Source: Novosphingobium sp.
GTDB lineage: Bacteria > Pseudomonadota > Alphaproteobacteria > Sphingomonadales > Sphingomonadaceae
Reading direction: 5' to 3'
Assembly: GCF_030699305.1 (NCBI RefSeq)
Contig: NZ_JAUYNB010000010.1
Coordinates: forward strand, 518,857-582,856
DNA: 64,000 bases
The notes below the pieces were generated by a model. It was not told where the DNA came from and did no database searches. It was given only the letters and a program-made list of their open reading frames with translations. The position numbers were made by a program, and so were the translations under genes. Of the stretch, positions 48,005 through 56,591 are shown piece by piece (the first letter of the stretch is position 1; the number at the start of each line of letters is the position of its first letter).

Positions 48005-49494
48005 GCGCTGTGAGCCTGCTTCAGCTCCGCCAGCTTCGCACGCCGCCGCGCCACGGCCGGGGGTACGTGAATTTGCACCGCCGCAGGCATTGCCGATCCC
48101 GGGGAAGCTGATGGTTCGGGGTCATGCGCAGCTGCTGCTGCGGCCTTGGCCATCCGCAGCCGTCGCTGCGCCACAGCGCGAAGCGGTGCAGCCAGCGGGA
48201 CGCCGAGCTGGCTGGAAAGCAATTTCCACAGCAGGATCGGGGCGAAATAGAATATGCCCTGGCGCATGATGGTGACAAGACTGCCGTCACGGAACACCAC
48301 CACGAGCGTGGACATGAGCACCATGTAGCCCAGCACCGCGAACGTCGTTTGCGTGCCGTTGGTGAACTTCTGGTACAGCGTGCCAAGGCCGAGGCCCCAC
48401 AATCCGCACCAGATGATGACGCCAAGCCAGCCTAGCTGGGTCCAGCCTTCACCCGGCAGGGAGCGGGTCATTCCGATTGGAAAGCCATAATCGAACAGCT
48501 CGAAGAACTTGATCGGCGAGCCGACGGGCTTGCCTGGCCAGAGCACGCGCGGAACCGGTTCGGTAAACAGCATGAGGTTGTTGGCGAAGTATTCATAGCT
48601 GCCGGTGCGCTGCGGAACCGCGTATACCAGATACTCAAAGTACTCCAGATTGCCGAAATCCATGCCTTCCAGCCACTTCTGGTCGTCAGACTGAAGGCCC
48701 ACTTGTTCAACTTCAGAGCCGCTGACCAGGGCACGCACGGATTCCCCGCGGTCGAGCCCGATAACGGCAAACAGGCCGATCAAGCCCAACGCCAGCCCGA
48801 TAACCCGCGGGCTGGGCACTCTCTGGCGATGTTCATACAGATACAGCAGCCCAAGGCATACCGCCGCCGAAACGAACGGCCCGCGCCCGCCTGTCCCTGC
48901 GCGGAAAATAACGAAAGCGGCCAGCGGCATCAGCGCGAGCAACCGGAAGCGGAACAGCCACCCGATCATCGCGCAGGCTGTGGCCAGCATCAGCTGGGCT
49001 TCAGCCAGGTAGCCATTGCCGCTGGTGTTGATGAACGTGCCGGTTCCCGCATCCATCACCATGATACTGACATCAGCGGTGGCGCGCTCCCACGTCAGTT
49101 GCAGTGAATAGGCCCCGATCGGGAGACAAATGGCCAGAACCCACATTGCCGTCGCGACCAGCCGGTTGCGTTCGGCAACCGCAAACGTATCCTGTTTGAA
49201 CCGCATCGGATTGTGGCCGGCCTGCAAACTGAAGAATGCAAAGGCGATCATACCCAGATTGGACGCCAGAATGACAGTCAGCTTGTCCTCATAGGACGGC
49301 GTGAACTGATACAGGCGGTAAATGAACTGGAAGTCGTTGAGGTGAGCGATAACTGGCCGAAACACGAAAATGAAACCGTGGAACAGCAGGTAGAATGACA
49401 GCGGATGAAAGACGCTGAACGCCGGCATGCGAACGTAATAGAGAGTCACGCCCAGCAGGGAGATGACGGACAGGGTTAGTGCAGCTTCATACAT
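48001..49494 (-). CDS. Wzy-like polysaccharide polymerase
   Basis: 497-residue membrane protein with about eleven helices and a large loop (about 255-345) containing FEYLVYAVPQRTGSYEYFANNLMLFTEPVPRVLWPGKPVGSP. This W-P-G-K-P motif and layout are typical of the oligosaccharide repeat-unit polymerase group. Expected to polymerise undecaprenyl-linked repeat units in the periplasm. A basic Ala-rich C-terminal tail follows the last helix. Alternative: O-antigen ligase. Confidence 0.83.
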   Translation of the reverse strand: MYEAALTLSVISLLGVTLYYVRMPAFSVFHPLSFYLLFHGFIFVFRPVIAHLNDFQFIYRLYQFTPSYEDKLTVILASNLGMIAFAFFSLQAGHNPMRFKQDTFAVAERNRLVATAMWVLAICLPIGAYSLQLTWERATADVSIMVMDAGTGTFINTSGNGYLAEAQLMLATACAMIGWLFRFRLLALMPLAAFVIFRAGTGGRGPFVSAAVCLGLLYLYEHRQRVPSPRVIGLALGLIGLFAVIGLDRGESVRALVSGSEVEQVGLQSDDQKWLEGMDFGNLEYFEYLVYAVPQRTGSYEYFANNLMLFTEPVPRVLWPGKPVGSPIKFFELFDYGFPIGMTRSLPGEGWTQLGWLGVIIWCGLWGLGLGTLYQKFTNGTQTTFAVLGYMVLMSTLVVVFRDGSLVTIMRQGIFYFAPILLWKLLSSQLGVPLAAPLRAVAQRRLRMAKAAAAAAHDPEPSASPGSAMPAAVQIHVPPAVARRRAKLAELKQAHSA

Positions 49495-49566
49495 GCGGAG
49501 TGGCAGCCTGTTCCAGCGATGATGACAGTGTAGCAGATTGTGAGCCGCAACGGAATTGCATCGGTC

Positions 49567-50760
49567 TTATCCGCGCAGCGGCGATATCGCCGCCTCAAAC
49601 CGGGCGTGCCGTTCCGCCACGGCGGTCGAATCCGGGAACGTGTAAAGTTCGACCGCATCGGCAAACCGCTGGGTATCGCCAAGCCAGGCGCGATCCTGAG
49701 CGGCCTGTGACAGCTTTTCCCAGCCCGCCTCGCTTTCGGCGACAGTCAGCATCGCGCGGGTCAGGCCATCTTCCGATCCAGGCTCAACCACAAACCCGTT
49801 TTCAAGGTTGCGAACCAGCGCTTCGCGGGCACCCACCTGGGCGCTGGCAATCACGGGCAGGCCCACGGCCAGCGCCTCGTTGATCACCAGGCCCCATTGT
49901 TCCTCCCGACTGACCAGCACCAGCGCCAGGCCATGCGCAAGGCGCGCCGCGACGTCCGGCGCGTCGAGGAATCCCGGCCAATCGACCAGATGGCTGATGC
50001 CGAGTTGGTCACACTGGGCGCGCAATTCGCCTTCCAGTTCGCCGGAGCCGATCATTTCCAGGCGATGCGAGGCGGGGCCTGCCTGCCGGACATAGGCGGC
50101 ATAGGCGTTCAACGTGTGATGCAGCAGCTTTTTGGTCACGAACCTGCCGACGTAAATGAACGCACGCTCATGGAACGCGGGTTTGCGCTCACCCACAATG
50201 GAATGCGCCTGCAACCGGATGCGTTCAATGTCCACGGTGTTGTAGCCCGGCAGAACCTGGCGCCGCCGGAAACCCAGAAAGCGGACGTAGCTCATCTGGC
50301 GCGCCCCCCCGACCAGCGCGGCGCTGAACGGGGAAAGGAGCAGCATCTTGATCAGCTCGAACGTCGATCGGCGCGGACGATCGTCCCACTTCGATGCCGT
50401 CATCATGATGACCCGCACCCCCGCCAGCCGCAATGTCAGTCCCAGCAGCAGGGCATCGGGTTCATTGTAGCCGATCCCGATATACACCGTATCGCATTTC
50501 CGGGTGGCTCTGAACATGGCGGCCCACCGCTTCAGGAAATGAATATCCTCATACCGGGCATCAGCGAACAGGCGGATCTTTTCGGTGCCTTTCACCTCAT
50601 TTGATGGTGCCCAGGCGTAAACGGCCGATTTGGAGCTGACTTCCACTGAATACACGCGCGCGCGCCCGGCCAGCCGCTGCCCGACAGCTTGCAGGCGATC
50701 AACGTGATAGGCCGAAAACTGGGCCCAGATCAGGGCAATAGTCGGCTGCTTGTCCGCCAT
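49567..50760 (-). CDS. GT4-family glycosyltransferase, paralogue A of a tandem pair
   Basis: 397 residues, GT-B. N-terminus PTIALIWAQFSAYHVDRLQAVG; donor motif SREEQWGLVINEALAVGLPVIAS. The sequence aligns along its whole length with the next gene (50851-52047), so the two come from a duplication. Start ATG 50760 with AAGGAAC upstream. Confidence 0.9.
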   Translation of the reverse strand: MADKQPTIALIWAQFSAYHVDRLQAVGQRLAGRARVYSVEVSSKSAVYAWAPSNEVKGTEKIRLFADARYEDIHFLKRWAAMFRATRKCDTVYIGIGYNEPDALLLGLTLRLAGVRVIMMTASKWDDRPRRSTFELIKMLLLSPFSAALVGGARQMSYVRFLGFRRRQVLPGYNTVDIERIRLQAHSIVGERKPAFHERAFIYVGRFVTKKLLHHTLNAYAAYVRQAGPASHRLEMIGSGELEGELRAQCDQLGISHLVDWPGFLDAPDVAARLAHGLALVLVSREEQWGLVINEALAVGLPVIASAQVGAREALVRNLENGFVVEPGSEDGLTRAMLTVAESEAGWEKLSQAAQDRAWLGDTQRFADAVELYTFPDSTAVAERHARFEAAISPLRG

Positions 50761-50850
50761 CGGGTCAAAGTTCCTTGTTGTTTCATCGTCGACCCGTTGG
50801 AATGTCTAACCAATCGCAGCCGCGCTACCAATCATTTATTGCCGCCGGAA

Positions 50851-52047
50851 TTACCCCGTTTCGGCAAGACTGCGTTCGAACCGCGCGATCGATGCAGTCG
50901 CAGCAGCATCCGGTTCGCGCGTAACCAGATGCTGGACGGCATCGGCAAAGCGCTCTGTATCGGCAAGCCATGCCCGCTCATGCGCTGCGGCCGACATGCG
51001 GTCCCGCAACTGCGGATCCTCGGCCAGCAATTTCAGTGCGGCGGCGATGCCGTCAACCGCGTCTGGTTCAAAAATAAAGCCGTTGCACAAGTTGCGAACC
51101 AGCGCATCGGTGGACCCGACCGCAGTGCTGACAATCACCGGCACGTCAAGCGCCACTGCCTCATTGACGACCAGGCCCCACTGTTCCTCAACGCTGATCA
51201 GGATCAAGGCGATGCTCGCCGCCAACCGTGCGGAAACGTCGCAAGCCGAGAGGAACCCCGGAAAGTCCACGAGGTGCGTGATATCCAGTTCCGCGCAGTA
51301 CGCCCTCAGCCCGGCTTCAAGCTCACCCGAACCGATCAGCTGCAACCTGCGCGGCGGGCCGTCTGCCTGGCTGACATAGAGCGCATAGGCTTCGAGCAGG
51401 TTGAACAGGTTCTTTTTGGGAACAAACCGCCCGACAAATGTGAACGGCCAGTCGGATTTGGGTGGCAGCGGGCTGCGCAAGGCTTCACGCCTGACACGAT
51501 CGATGCTGACGGTATCATATCCGGGCACAACCCGGTGGCGGTGGTGCCCCAGCAAGTGGACAAAATCGCGTTGCTGCCGCCCGGCCACGATCACCGCCGA
51601 ATAGGCCTTCAGCACCATGGCTTTCAGCGCCTCGCGCGGCGCCCAGCGGCTGCGGTCATCGAACTTGGAATCGGTCATCATCACAACCGTGCCGCCGCTC
51701 AATCGCAGCAACCACGACAGGGCGATGATATCCGCCCGGTCGTACCCGATCCCCACGAACACCGTGCGGCAACCGATCAGCGCGCGCAATTCGCGCCAGA
51801 GCCGGCGCAGCGGCGAAATCGTCTCATATGACTGGCCGGGAAACAGTGTCAGCTTGGTGGCGTTCGTGATCGCGCCTGAGGGCGGCCAATTGTAGGTTTG
51901 CGATGTGGTCGCCACCTCGATCGCCAGCACATCAAACTGTCCGGCCAACCGCGCACCGACCGCTTCAACCCGATCCAGATGGTAGGATGCGAATTGCTCC
52001 CAAATCACAGCAATTCTGGGTTTCTTGCCCGTCGGTTTCTTGAACAC
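50851..52047 (-). CDS. GT4-family glycosyltransferase, paralogue B of a tandem pair
   Basis: 398 residues. PRIAVIWEQFASYHLDRVEAVG, VFVGIGYDRADIIALSWLLRL and SVEEQWGLVVNEAVALDVPVIVS parallel the neighbour 49567-50760. Start placed at GTG 52047, which has CACGAGG six bases upstream; TTG 52053 would sit directly on that site. It begins its own transcript downstream of the cassette terminator at 52125-52161. Confidence 0.9.
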   Translation of the reverse strand: MFKKPTGKKPRIAVIWEQFASYHLDRVEAVGARLAGQFDVLAIEVATTSQTYNWPPSGAITNATKLTLFPGQSYETISPLRRLWRELRALIGCRTVFVGIGYDRADIIALSWLLRLSGGTVVMMTDSKFDDRSRWAPREALKAMVLKAYSAVIVAGRQQRDFVHLLGHHRHRVVPGYDTVSIDRVRREALRSPLPPKSDWPFTFVGRFVPKKNLFNLLEAYALYVSQADGPPRRLQLIGSGELEAGLRAYCAELDITHLVDFPGFLSACDVSARLAASIALILISVEEQWGLVVNEAVALDVPVIVSTAVGSTDALVRNLCNGFIFEPDAVDGIAAALKLLAEDPQLRDRMSAAAHERAWLADTERFADAVQHLVTREPDAAATASIARFERSLAETG

Positions 52048-52124
52048 AGACAACCTCGTGTAGTGATGACTGGGCGAGTCACCGATGTATATAACAGCGG
52101 GTTACCGTAATTCATCAACCATAC

Positions 52125-52161
52125 AAGACGAAAAGTGGGCGCGCGATTGCGCAGCCCACTT
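52125..52161 (-). terminator. Rho-independent terminator after the tailspike-like gene
   Basis: On the minus strand: stem AAGTGGGC (complement of 52154-52161) and GCCCACTT (complement of 52133-52140) with an inner GCGC/GCGC pair around GATT, followed by TTTTCGTCTT. It lies between the tailspike-like gene and the glycosyltransferase, so the three-gene cassette is transcribed as its own unit. Confidence 0.85.
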
Positions 52162-52184
52162 CCCGCCTTGAATGCTGCCTGCGA

Positions 52185-54272
52185 TCAGCGTCCGACCCGT
52201 TCCCGGGCAAAGCGAACGGCCATGTCGGTGGGCGTGCGGTCGATGGCCGATGCGGTGCGGTTGGACAGCGTCAGCCGCGCCAGGCCGGCTCGGGCCTCGA
52301 CCGAATCGAGGGTCAGGCCGTTCAGGCCGCCGGTCACGCGCACCGCCTCGATCTGATCGGTTGATACCATCGCCGGGATCGGCAGATCGACGGACATCGT
52401 GGAGCCCGCTGCCAGGGCCGGCAGGTCCCATGCCTTGAACAGCGACTCCAGCGCATCGCTGCTGGTGCTCATTGCCAGCCAGTCGCTCTCGTTGACGGGG
52501 TAATCCTGCTCTCGCCGGGTGGTGACCCAGCCTTCGAACTCCACGAACTTGCACGCCGCATCAAGGCCGGCGTTTGCGGCCGTGACGCACAAGAGCTGCA
52601 ACCGGCTGTTGCGCAGGGTCCATTGCGCGCCGCCAACCGTGCCGCCGAACACCGGGATGCTCAGTTCGCTGCCGGGGATGAGCGGGCCATACGGTGCGAC
52701 TGTCATGTTCGAGCCGTTGTTGCCCTCACGGCCCAGCCACATACCGGTCAACTGATTGCCGGCGCCGATGGTGATGCCGGAAGCGGTGAAGAACGATGCC
52801 CGCACCAGAATCCCCGGCGGGCCGAACGCATAGAGATACTCGTTATCACGCAGCATGAAGCGCCGGGACCAGCGGCGCAGGCGCGTGAAATCATGCACTT
52901 CACGGATACCGCCAATTTCCATGTCCAGCACGCCGTTGATTGATTTCACCGGAATGGAAAAGGGCATGGCCGGGTGGCGCAGGCGCAAGGTTCCGGTGAT
53001 CTGGACCGCGCCTTCATACCCTGCCTGGCCGTTGTTGACTTCGGCCAGCCGGTATCCGCCATAGCCGGTGATGGTCAGATCGTGGATCGAGACGTTGCCT
53101 CGCCCGGACGCCTCGATCACGCAGATCGAAGTGCCGAGCGATTGGCCGGCCGAGTTGGTCAGCGTATTTTCAAAATGGCCGCCCAGCATCTGGATTTCCG
53201 CGCCCGCTTCGGCGCGAACCATCGACTTGACCCCGCGGGCCTGCGGCCTGACCAGGGTCACGTCCCGGCTTTCGGAAAAATTGAAGGCGGGACCGTAACT
53301 GGGCTGGATCAGGTCGGTGCCATCCTGCCAGCAGTCGATTGCCGTGAAGCCATCGCAGTAGCGGCCGATGACGACCCCGGCACCAATGTTGCGACCGCCA
53401 ACGCGTTCGATCGTGATGCGCTTGCCGAAGGAAATCGACACGCCGGATTCGGCGACGGTCGGCCCGTTGAAAGTCACATCGCGGATGACGCAGTTTTCCA
53501 GTCTGGCCAGTTTGCGCAGCCGCTTGTTGGGGCCGGTCACATTGGCCAGGATCAGCGCTTCGGGGATGGGCTTGTCGAGTCCGACCCATTCGCCAGCGAC
53601 GCTGGTGACGCGGGCATAGTCCCAGACCAGCGTTTCCGGCGTGTCGTAAGGCAGTTCGCCAAGCTGCCACAAGACCAGATCGCCAACCTGCAACTGGGCT
53701 GCATCGCTGGCCGAAACCCGAACGCTGGTATCACCCGGCACGACATCGGCGATCAGCGGGATATCGATGATCGGGCTGGCGTATTGCGGAGAGTAGACGA
53801 TGTTGCGGCTGACGGTCGAGCTGAACAGCTGCGCGCCGCCGAAATCATGGATGCCAGGTTCCGGCGGGATGACCAGTGCTGGCTGCGGGCCTTCGATCAG
53901 CGGCTCTGGCGGCAGCGCCATGGCCTCCAGCCGGATCGCCTTGCGGCCGAAGGTCACGCCATCCGCACCGATTGCGCGGGCATAATCATATGCAGCGCGA
54001 ACGGCGTCGCTATCATCCACAATGCCGTCCGCCTTTGCGCCAGCGAGCAGAATGTCGATCCGCCCGGCTTCCGGCATGGCGCGGAAGTGCCGACCGTTCG
54101 AGGAGCGACCCACAAACAGCGGGTGAGCGGCTAACAAGGCCGCATTGGCGATGGCATCAGCGATGTAGGTGCCGGCCCCCTGGCCAGCCGTTTCGCGGCC
54201 AGTGGTCAGGATGATGTCGGTGCCCGTCCTGATGTTCTGGGTATTGAACTGGGTGAAAGTAAAATCGGCCAT
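52185..54272 (-). CDS. Tailspike-like right-handed beta-helix protein (pectate-lyase superfamily type)
   Basis: 695 residues. The first about 70 residues (QNIRTGTDIILTTGRE ... AHPLFVGRSSNGRHFRAMPE) resemble N-termini of phage tail proteins. LLAGAKADGIVDDSDAVRAAYDYAR (76-100) is the opening of pectate-lyase-superfamily helices, and repeated short beta-strand rungs (NCVIRDVTFNG, GKRITIERVGGRNIGAGVVIGRY, NVSIHDLTITGYGGY) follow. No signal peptide. Likely a polysaccharide-binding or -cleaving protein. Catalytic residues cannot be assigned by eye. The start is 25 bases downstream of a C10 tract. Alternative: EPS-specific lyase of the sphingan kind. Confidence 0.75.
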   Translation of the reverse strand: MADFTFTQFNTQNIRTGTDIILTTGRETAGQGAGTYIADAIANAALLAAHPLFVGRSSNGRHFRAMPEAGRIDILLAGAKADGIVDDSDAVRAAYDYARAIGADGVTFGRKAIRLEAMALPPEPLIEGPQPALVIPPEPGIHDFGGAQLFSSTVSRNIVYSPQYASPIIDIPLIADVVPGDTSVRVSASDAAQLQVGDLVLWQLGELPYDTPETLVWDYARVTSVAGEWVGLDKPIPEALILANVTGPNKRLRKLARLENCVIRDVTFNGPTVAESGVSISFGKRITIERVGGRNIGAGVVIGRYCDGFTAIDCWQDGTDLIQPSYGPAFNFSESRDVTLVRPQARGVKSMVRAEAGAEIQMLGGHFENTLTNSAGQSLGTSICVIEASGRGNVSIHDLTITGYGGYRLAEVNNGQAGYEGAVQITGTLRLRHPAMPFSIPVKSINGVLDMEIGGIREVHDFTRLRRWSRRFMLRDNEYLYAFGPPGILVRASFFTASGITIGAGNQLTGMWLGREGNNGSNMTVAPYGPLIPGSELSIPVFGGTVGGAQWTLRNSRLQLLCVTAANAGLDAACKFVEFEGWVTTRREQDYPVNESDWLAMSTSSDALESLFKAWDLPALAAGSTMSVDLPIPAMVSTDQIEAVRVTGGLNGLTLDSVEARAGLARLTLSNRTASAIDRTPTDMAVRFARERVGR

Positions 54273-54297
54273 GGTCTGCTTTCTGTTGTTTTCAAAA

Positions 54298-54307
54298 GGG
54301 GGGGGGG
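54298..54307 (-). repeat. Homopolymer tract of ten C (coding strand) ahead of the tailspike-like gene
   Basis: Ten G on the plus strand, hence ten C in the coding direction, between the SGNH gene end (54342) and the tailspike-like ATG (54272). Runs of this length are prone to slipped-strand change. It sits in the untranslated leader, so any effect would be on expression rather than reading frame. Confidence 0.95.
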
Positions 54308-54341
54308 CACGCGACCAGCAGGGTGATCGCGCAGTTTCAGT

Positions 54342-55688
54342 TCAGGCCAGTTCGGTCAGGATCAGGCGGCGCAGTTGCGCGGCGTCCTGCAGGCCGTCAT
54401 GCCGGTGCCCGGCCGGGGTGGGGTGCGTGGGATCCGTGCCGGCCGCCCCCCCGGTATAAAGCGATGCCTGATCGCTGGCGGTGGAATAGACACCCTCACG
54501 CCGAGGCATCGTGAGCCGGTCGATGAACCAGATATTCTGACCCGACCGGCTCCACGCGGCCTCAGCCAGGCCATCGCGAATCCGATAGATATCAGGCGGC
54601 GGACGATTGTTCGGCGCGCCGCTGGGCCAGATCGGGCCAAACAGCACCAGCGGGCGTCCGGCGCAGGCGGCCAGCCAGGCGTCGATGATGGCGTGCGCAC
54701 GGTTGTTGATCGCGGCCTGCAAAGTGCTGCCAAACGGATTGTAGACCGCCGCTGCCAGTGCATTGTCGTTCACCGATCCGAACACCAGCCCCAGCCGGGG
54801 GGCGGTCGATGTAGCCGTGTGTGCACTGCTGACACCGGCCAGGGTCAAATCCTGCAAACGGACCGTATCGGTGAAACTGACTTTCGGGAAACCTGCGGTG
54901 TTGGTGTTTCCGGGATTGATCAACCCGGTTGCGCCGACCCCCGCCACAGCCGCGTTGAAGCCCAGCGCCCGCGCCATCACGGTGGCACCGATGTCTCCGG
55001 TTTCCGATCCGGAGCCTTCCAGAAAGCTGTCGCCGATCATCGTGACAATCGGATAGATCTTGCCGGTAGAACTGATTTCGGCCGAACTGGCAACATGCAC
55101 CCCGTTGCAGCCCAGGCCCGATGTTTCGACCCGGATCTGGCGCTTGCCAGCGACCGGAAACTCGATCCTGACGTAATACAGCCCGCCCGTGCTGTTGGGG
55201 ATACTGGCGGTGCCAGCCACGGCCCCGTTGACCTGAATCCGCAGATTGACGCCCGCGCCGCCCCCTCCGCCGTAAATCGGGATTTCAAATACGGTGCCGG
55301 TGTGGACGAATTCGTAAGCGAAATAACTGGTCGCACGGAGCGCTGCCCCCCCGGCCGAAGCTGCGCCATAATAGGCCCCCCGCGACGTAAAGTAGGCGTC
55401 GCGCGGATAGGTTGTGCCGGACTGCATGGGAATGCCGGACACATACGTCAGCCGCGCATCGGACCGCGGGACCATGGCGGTCCGCGCTGCCGCGCCGTTG
55501 ATGGAGGATACGGCCGCATTTGTGCCCAGCACGATCGTCGGGGTGTTATCGGCGGCAAGGTTTGATGATGGCTGCACGAAACCGCCGTTTTCCCGAACGG
55601 CGCGGATCAGGGCCATGGTGTTGGCGGACTTGAGTGCCTGTTCGCGGGTCTTGGCCGCCAGCCCGCGAGCGATCAGATCGGCGCTCAT
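54342..55688 (-). CDS. SGNH/GDSL-type esterase-like protein
   Basis: 448 residues. C-terminal SGNH hydrolase: block I MIGDSFLEGSG with Ser221, a GxND-like block GSVNDNA (Asn307), and block V DPTHPTPAGH with Asp419 and His422. So all three catalytic residues are visible. The first about 200 residues form a Gly/Ala-rich beta region without known domain. No signal peptide. Start overlaps the upstream gene by four bases. Such esterases occur on phage tail proteins and as EPS deacetylases; either could apply here. Confidence 0.82.
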   Translation of the reverse strand: MSADLIARGLAAKTREQALKSANTMALIRAVRENGGFVQPSSNLAADNTPTIVLGTNAAVSSINGAAARTAMVPRSDARLTYVSGIPMQSGTTYPRDAYFTSRGAYYGAASAGGAALRATSYFAYEFVHTGTVFEIPIYGGGGGAGVNLRIQVNGAVAGTASIPNSTGGLYYVRIEFPVAGKRQIRVETSGLGCNGVHVASSAEISSTGKIYPIVTMIGDSFLEGSGSETGDIGATVMARALGFNAAVAGVGATGLINPGNTNTAGFPKVSFTDTVRLQDLTLAGVSSAHTATSTAPRLGLVFGSVNDNALAAAVYNPFGSTLQAAINNRAHAIIDAWLAACAGRPLVLFGPIWPSGAPNNRPPPDIYRIRDGLAEAAWSRSGQNIWFIDRLTMPRREGVYSTASDQASLYTGGAAGTDPTHPTPAGHRHDGLQDAAQLRRLILTELA

Positions 55689-56107
55689 TGTGAGATCCGG
55701 TAGTTGAGCGTGCCGCCGGTAATGGTCAGGTCAAGATACAGCGCCGCGCCCTGCTCGAATTCCTCCCACACCGGTTCACAGCAGTTTGAACTGTATTCTG
55801 CCCAGGCTGCACCGCCAATCGTCAGCGGGATTCTGGTGGCACCGTTATCCGTGGAGCGCACCACCCGCGCGGACCCGGACCAAACGCCGGACAGCGACAG
55901 CACGACCGGGCGGCCAAGCGCTGGCTGATAGGGGCCGATCTGGATGCTGGAACTGGCCGTGCCGGTCAGAGCTGGCGGGGCTGGCTCCATGGCGGTGACA
56001 GGCAGTGGGGTTGCCGTACTGACGAGCTGGCTGCTGGCATCCGGGGCGGCAAAGGCCACGGCGCGGCTTGGCACGAACGGTGCCGGGTTCTCAATGGGTG
56101 TGGGCAT
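55685..56107 (-). CDS. Short beta-rich protein of phage-tail type
   Basis: 140 residues from ATG 56107. After an Ala/Pro-rich start it reads QIGPYQPALGRPVVLSLSGVWSGSARVVRSTDNGATRIPLTIGGAAWAEY, then NCCEPVWEEFEQGAALYLDLTITGGTLNYRISQ. I recognise this as a small beta protein common next to tail-fibre genes in sphingomonad and related phages; the exact family name is not known to me. First gene of the cassette, with an AT-rich leader (56141-56240) likely holding the promoter. Confidence 0.72.
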   Translation of the reverse strand: MPTPIENPAPFVPSRAVAFAAPDASSQLVSTATPLPVTAMEPAPPALTGTASSSIQIGPYQPALGRPVVLSLSGVWSGSARVVRSTDNGATRIPLTIGGAAWAEYSSNCCEPVWEEFEQGAALYLDLTITGGTLNYRISQ

Positions 56108-56289
56108 GATGGCTCCTCGCGAATCAAAGGAGCCGTTCAACTAACCTATATGGATATATGTAGGAAAATACAAAACTTATAAGGTGATAAACGAAGGGAG
56201 GATTGCGCGCTGCAGCAGTCTGGCCAAGTAACTGACATGGCTTGTCGATCAACGCCGCCCTGTTTAAGACTGTCGCCGGGGAGGACGCA
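56108..56289. promoter_or_regulatory. AT-rich intergenic region between cassette and small membrane gene
   Basis: About 180 bases, with a clear AT-rich core at 56141-56190 in a GC-rich neighbourhood. Probably carries the divergent promoters of the phage-like cassette (minus) and of the small membrane protein (plus). Consensus -10/-35 boxes cannot be assigned with confidence. Confidence 0.45.
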
Positions 56290-56574
56290 TTGTACATCAT
56301 TCTCAGAATTGCCGGCGCGCTGCTGCTGGCCTACTTCATGAGCCGGGCGACGCTGCGCCTGCCGAACCCCTCGCGCCGATTTCGCGCGCTCCTGCGCGCC
56401 CACGCGCTGGCGTTCGCCTTGAGTGCGGCGGTGATTGCCATCGCCCGATTCCCGCTCGGCGTGTTTTCAGTGCGGCAACTCGGGATCTTGCTGGCCGCCC
56501 AGATTTCCTGGCTGTCGATCGATCAGCTGCGCCGCAACTATCCGGAAAATCGGCGTTCCGTGAAGCAGGGTTGA
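56290..56574 (+). CDS. Small membrane protein, unknown
   Basis: 94 residues from TTG 56290, chosen because GGGAGG lies five bases before it; an upstream in-frame TTG at 56242 has no such site. Two or three hydrophobic segments (ILRIAGALLLAYFM, AFALSAAVIAIARF, LGILLAAQISWLSI) and Arg-rich loops. Unknown family. Convergent with the BamE-like gene 17 bases downstream. Confidence 0.55.
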   Translation: MYIILRIAGALLLAYFMSRATLRLPNPSRRFRALLRAHALAFALSAAVIAIARFPLGVFSVRQLGILLAAQISWLSIDQLRRNYPENRRSVKQG

Positions 56575-56591
56575 CGTCAACGGCCCCCGTC

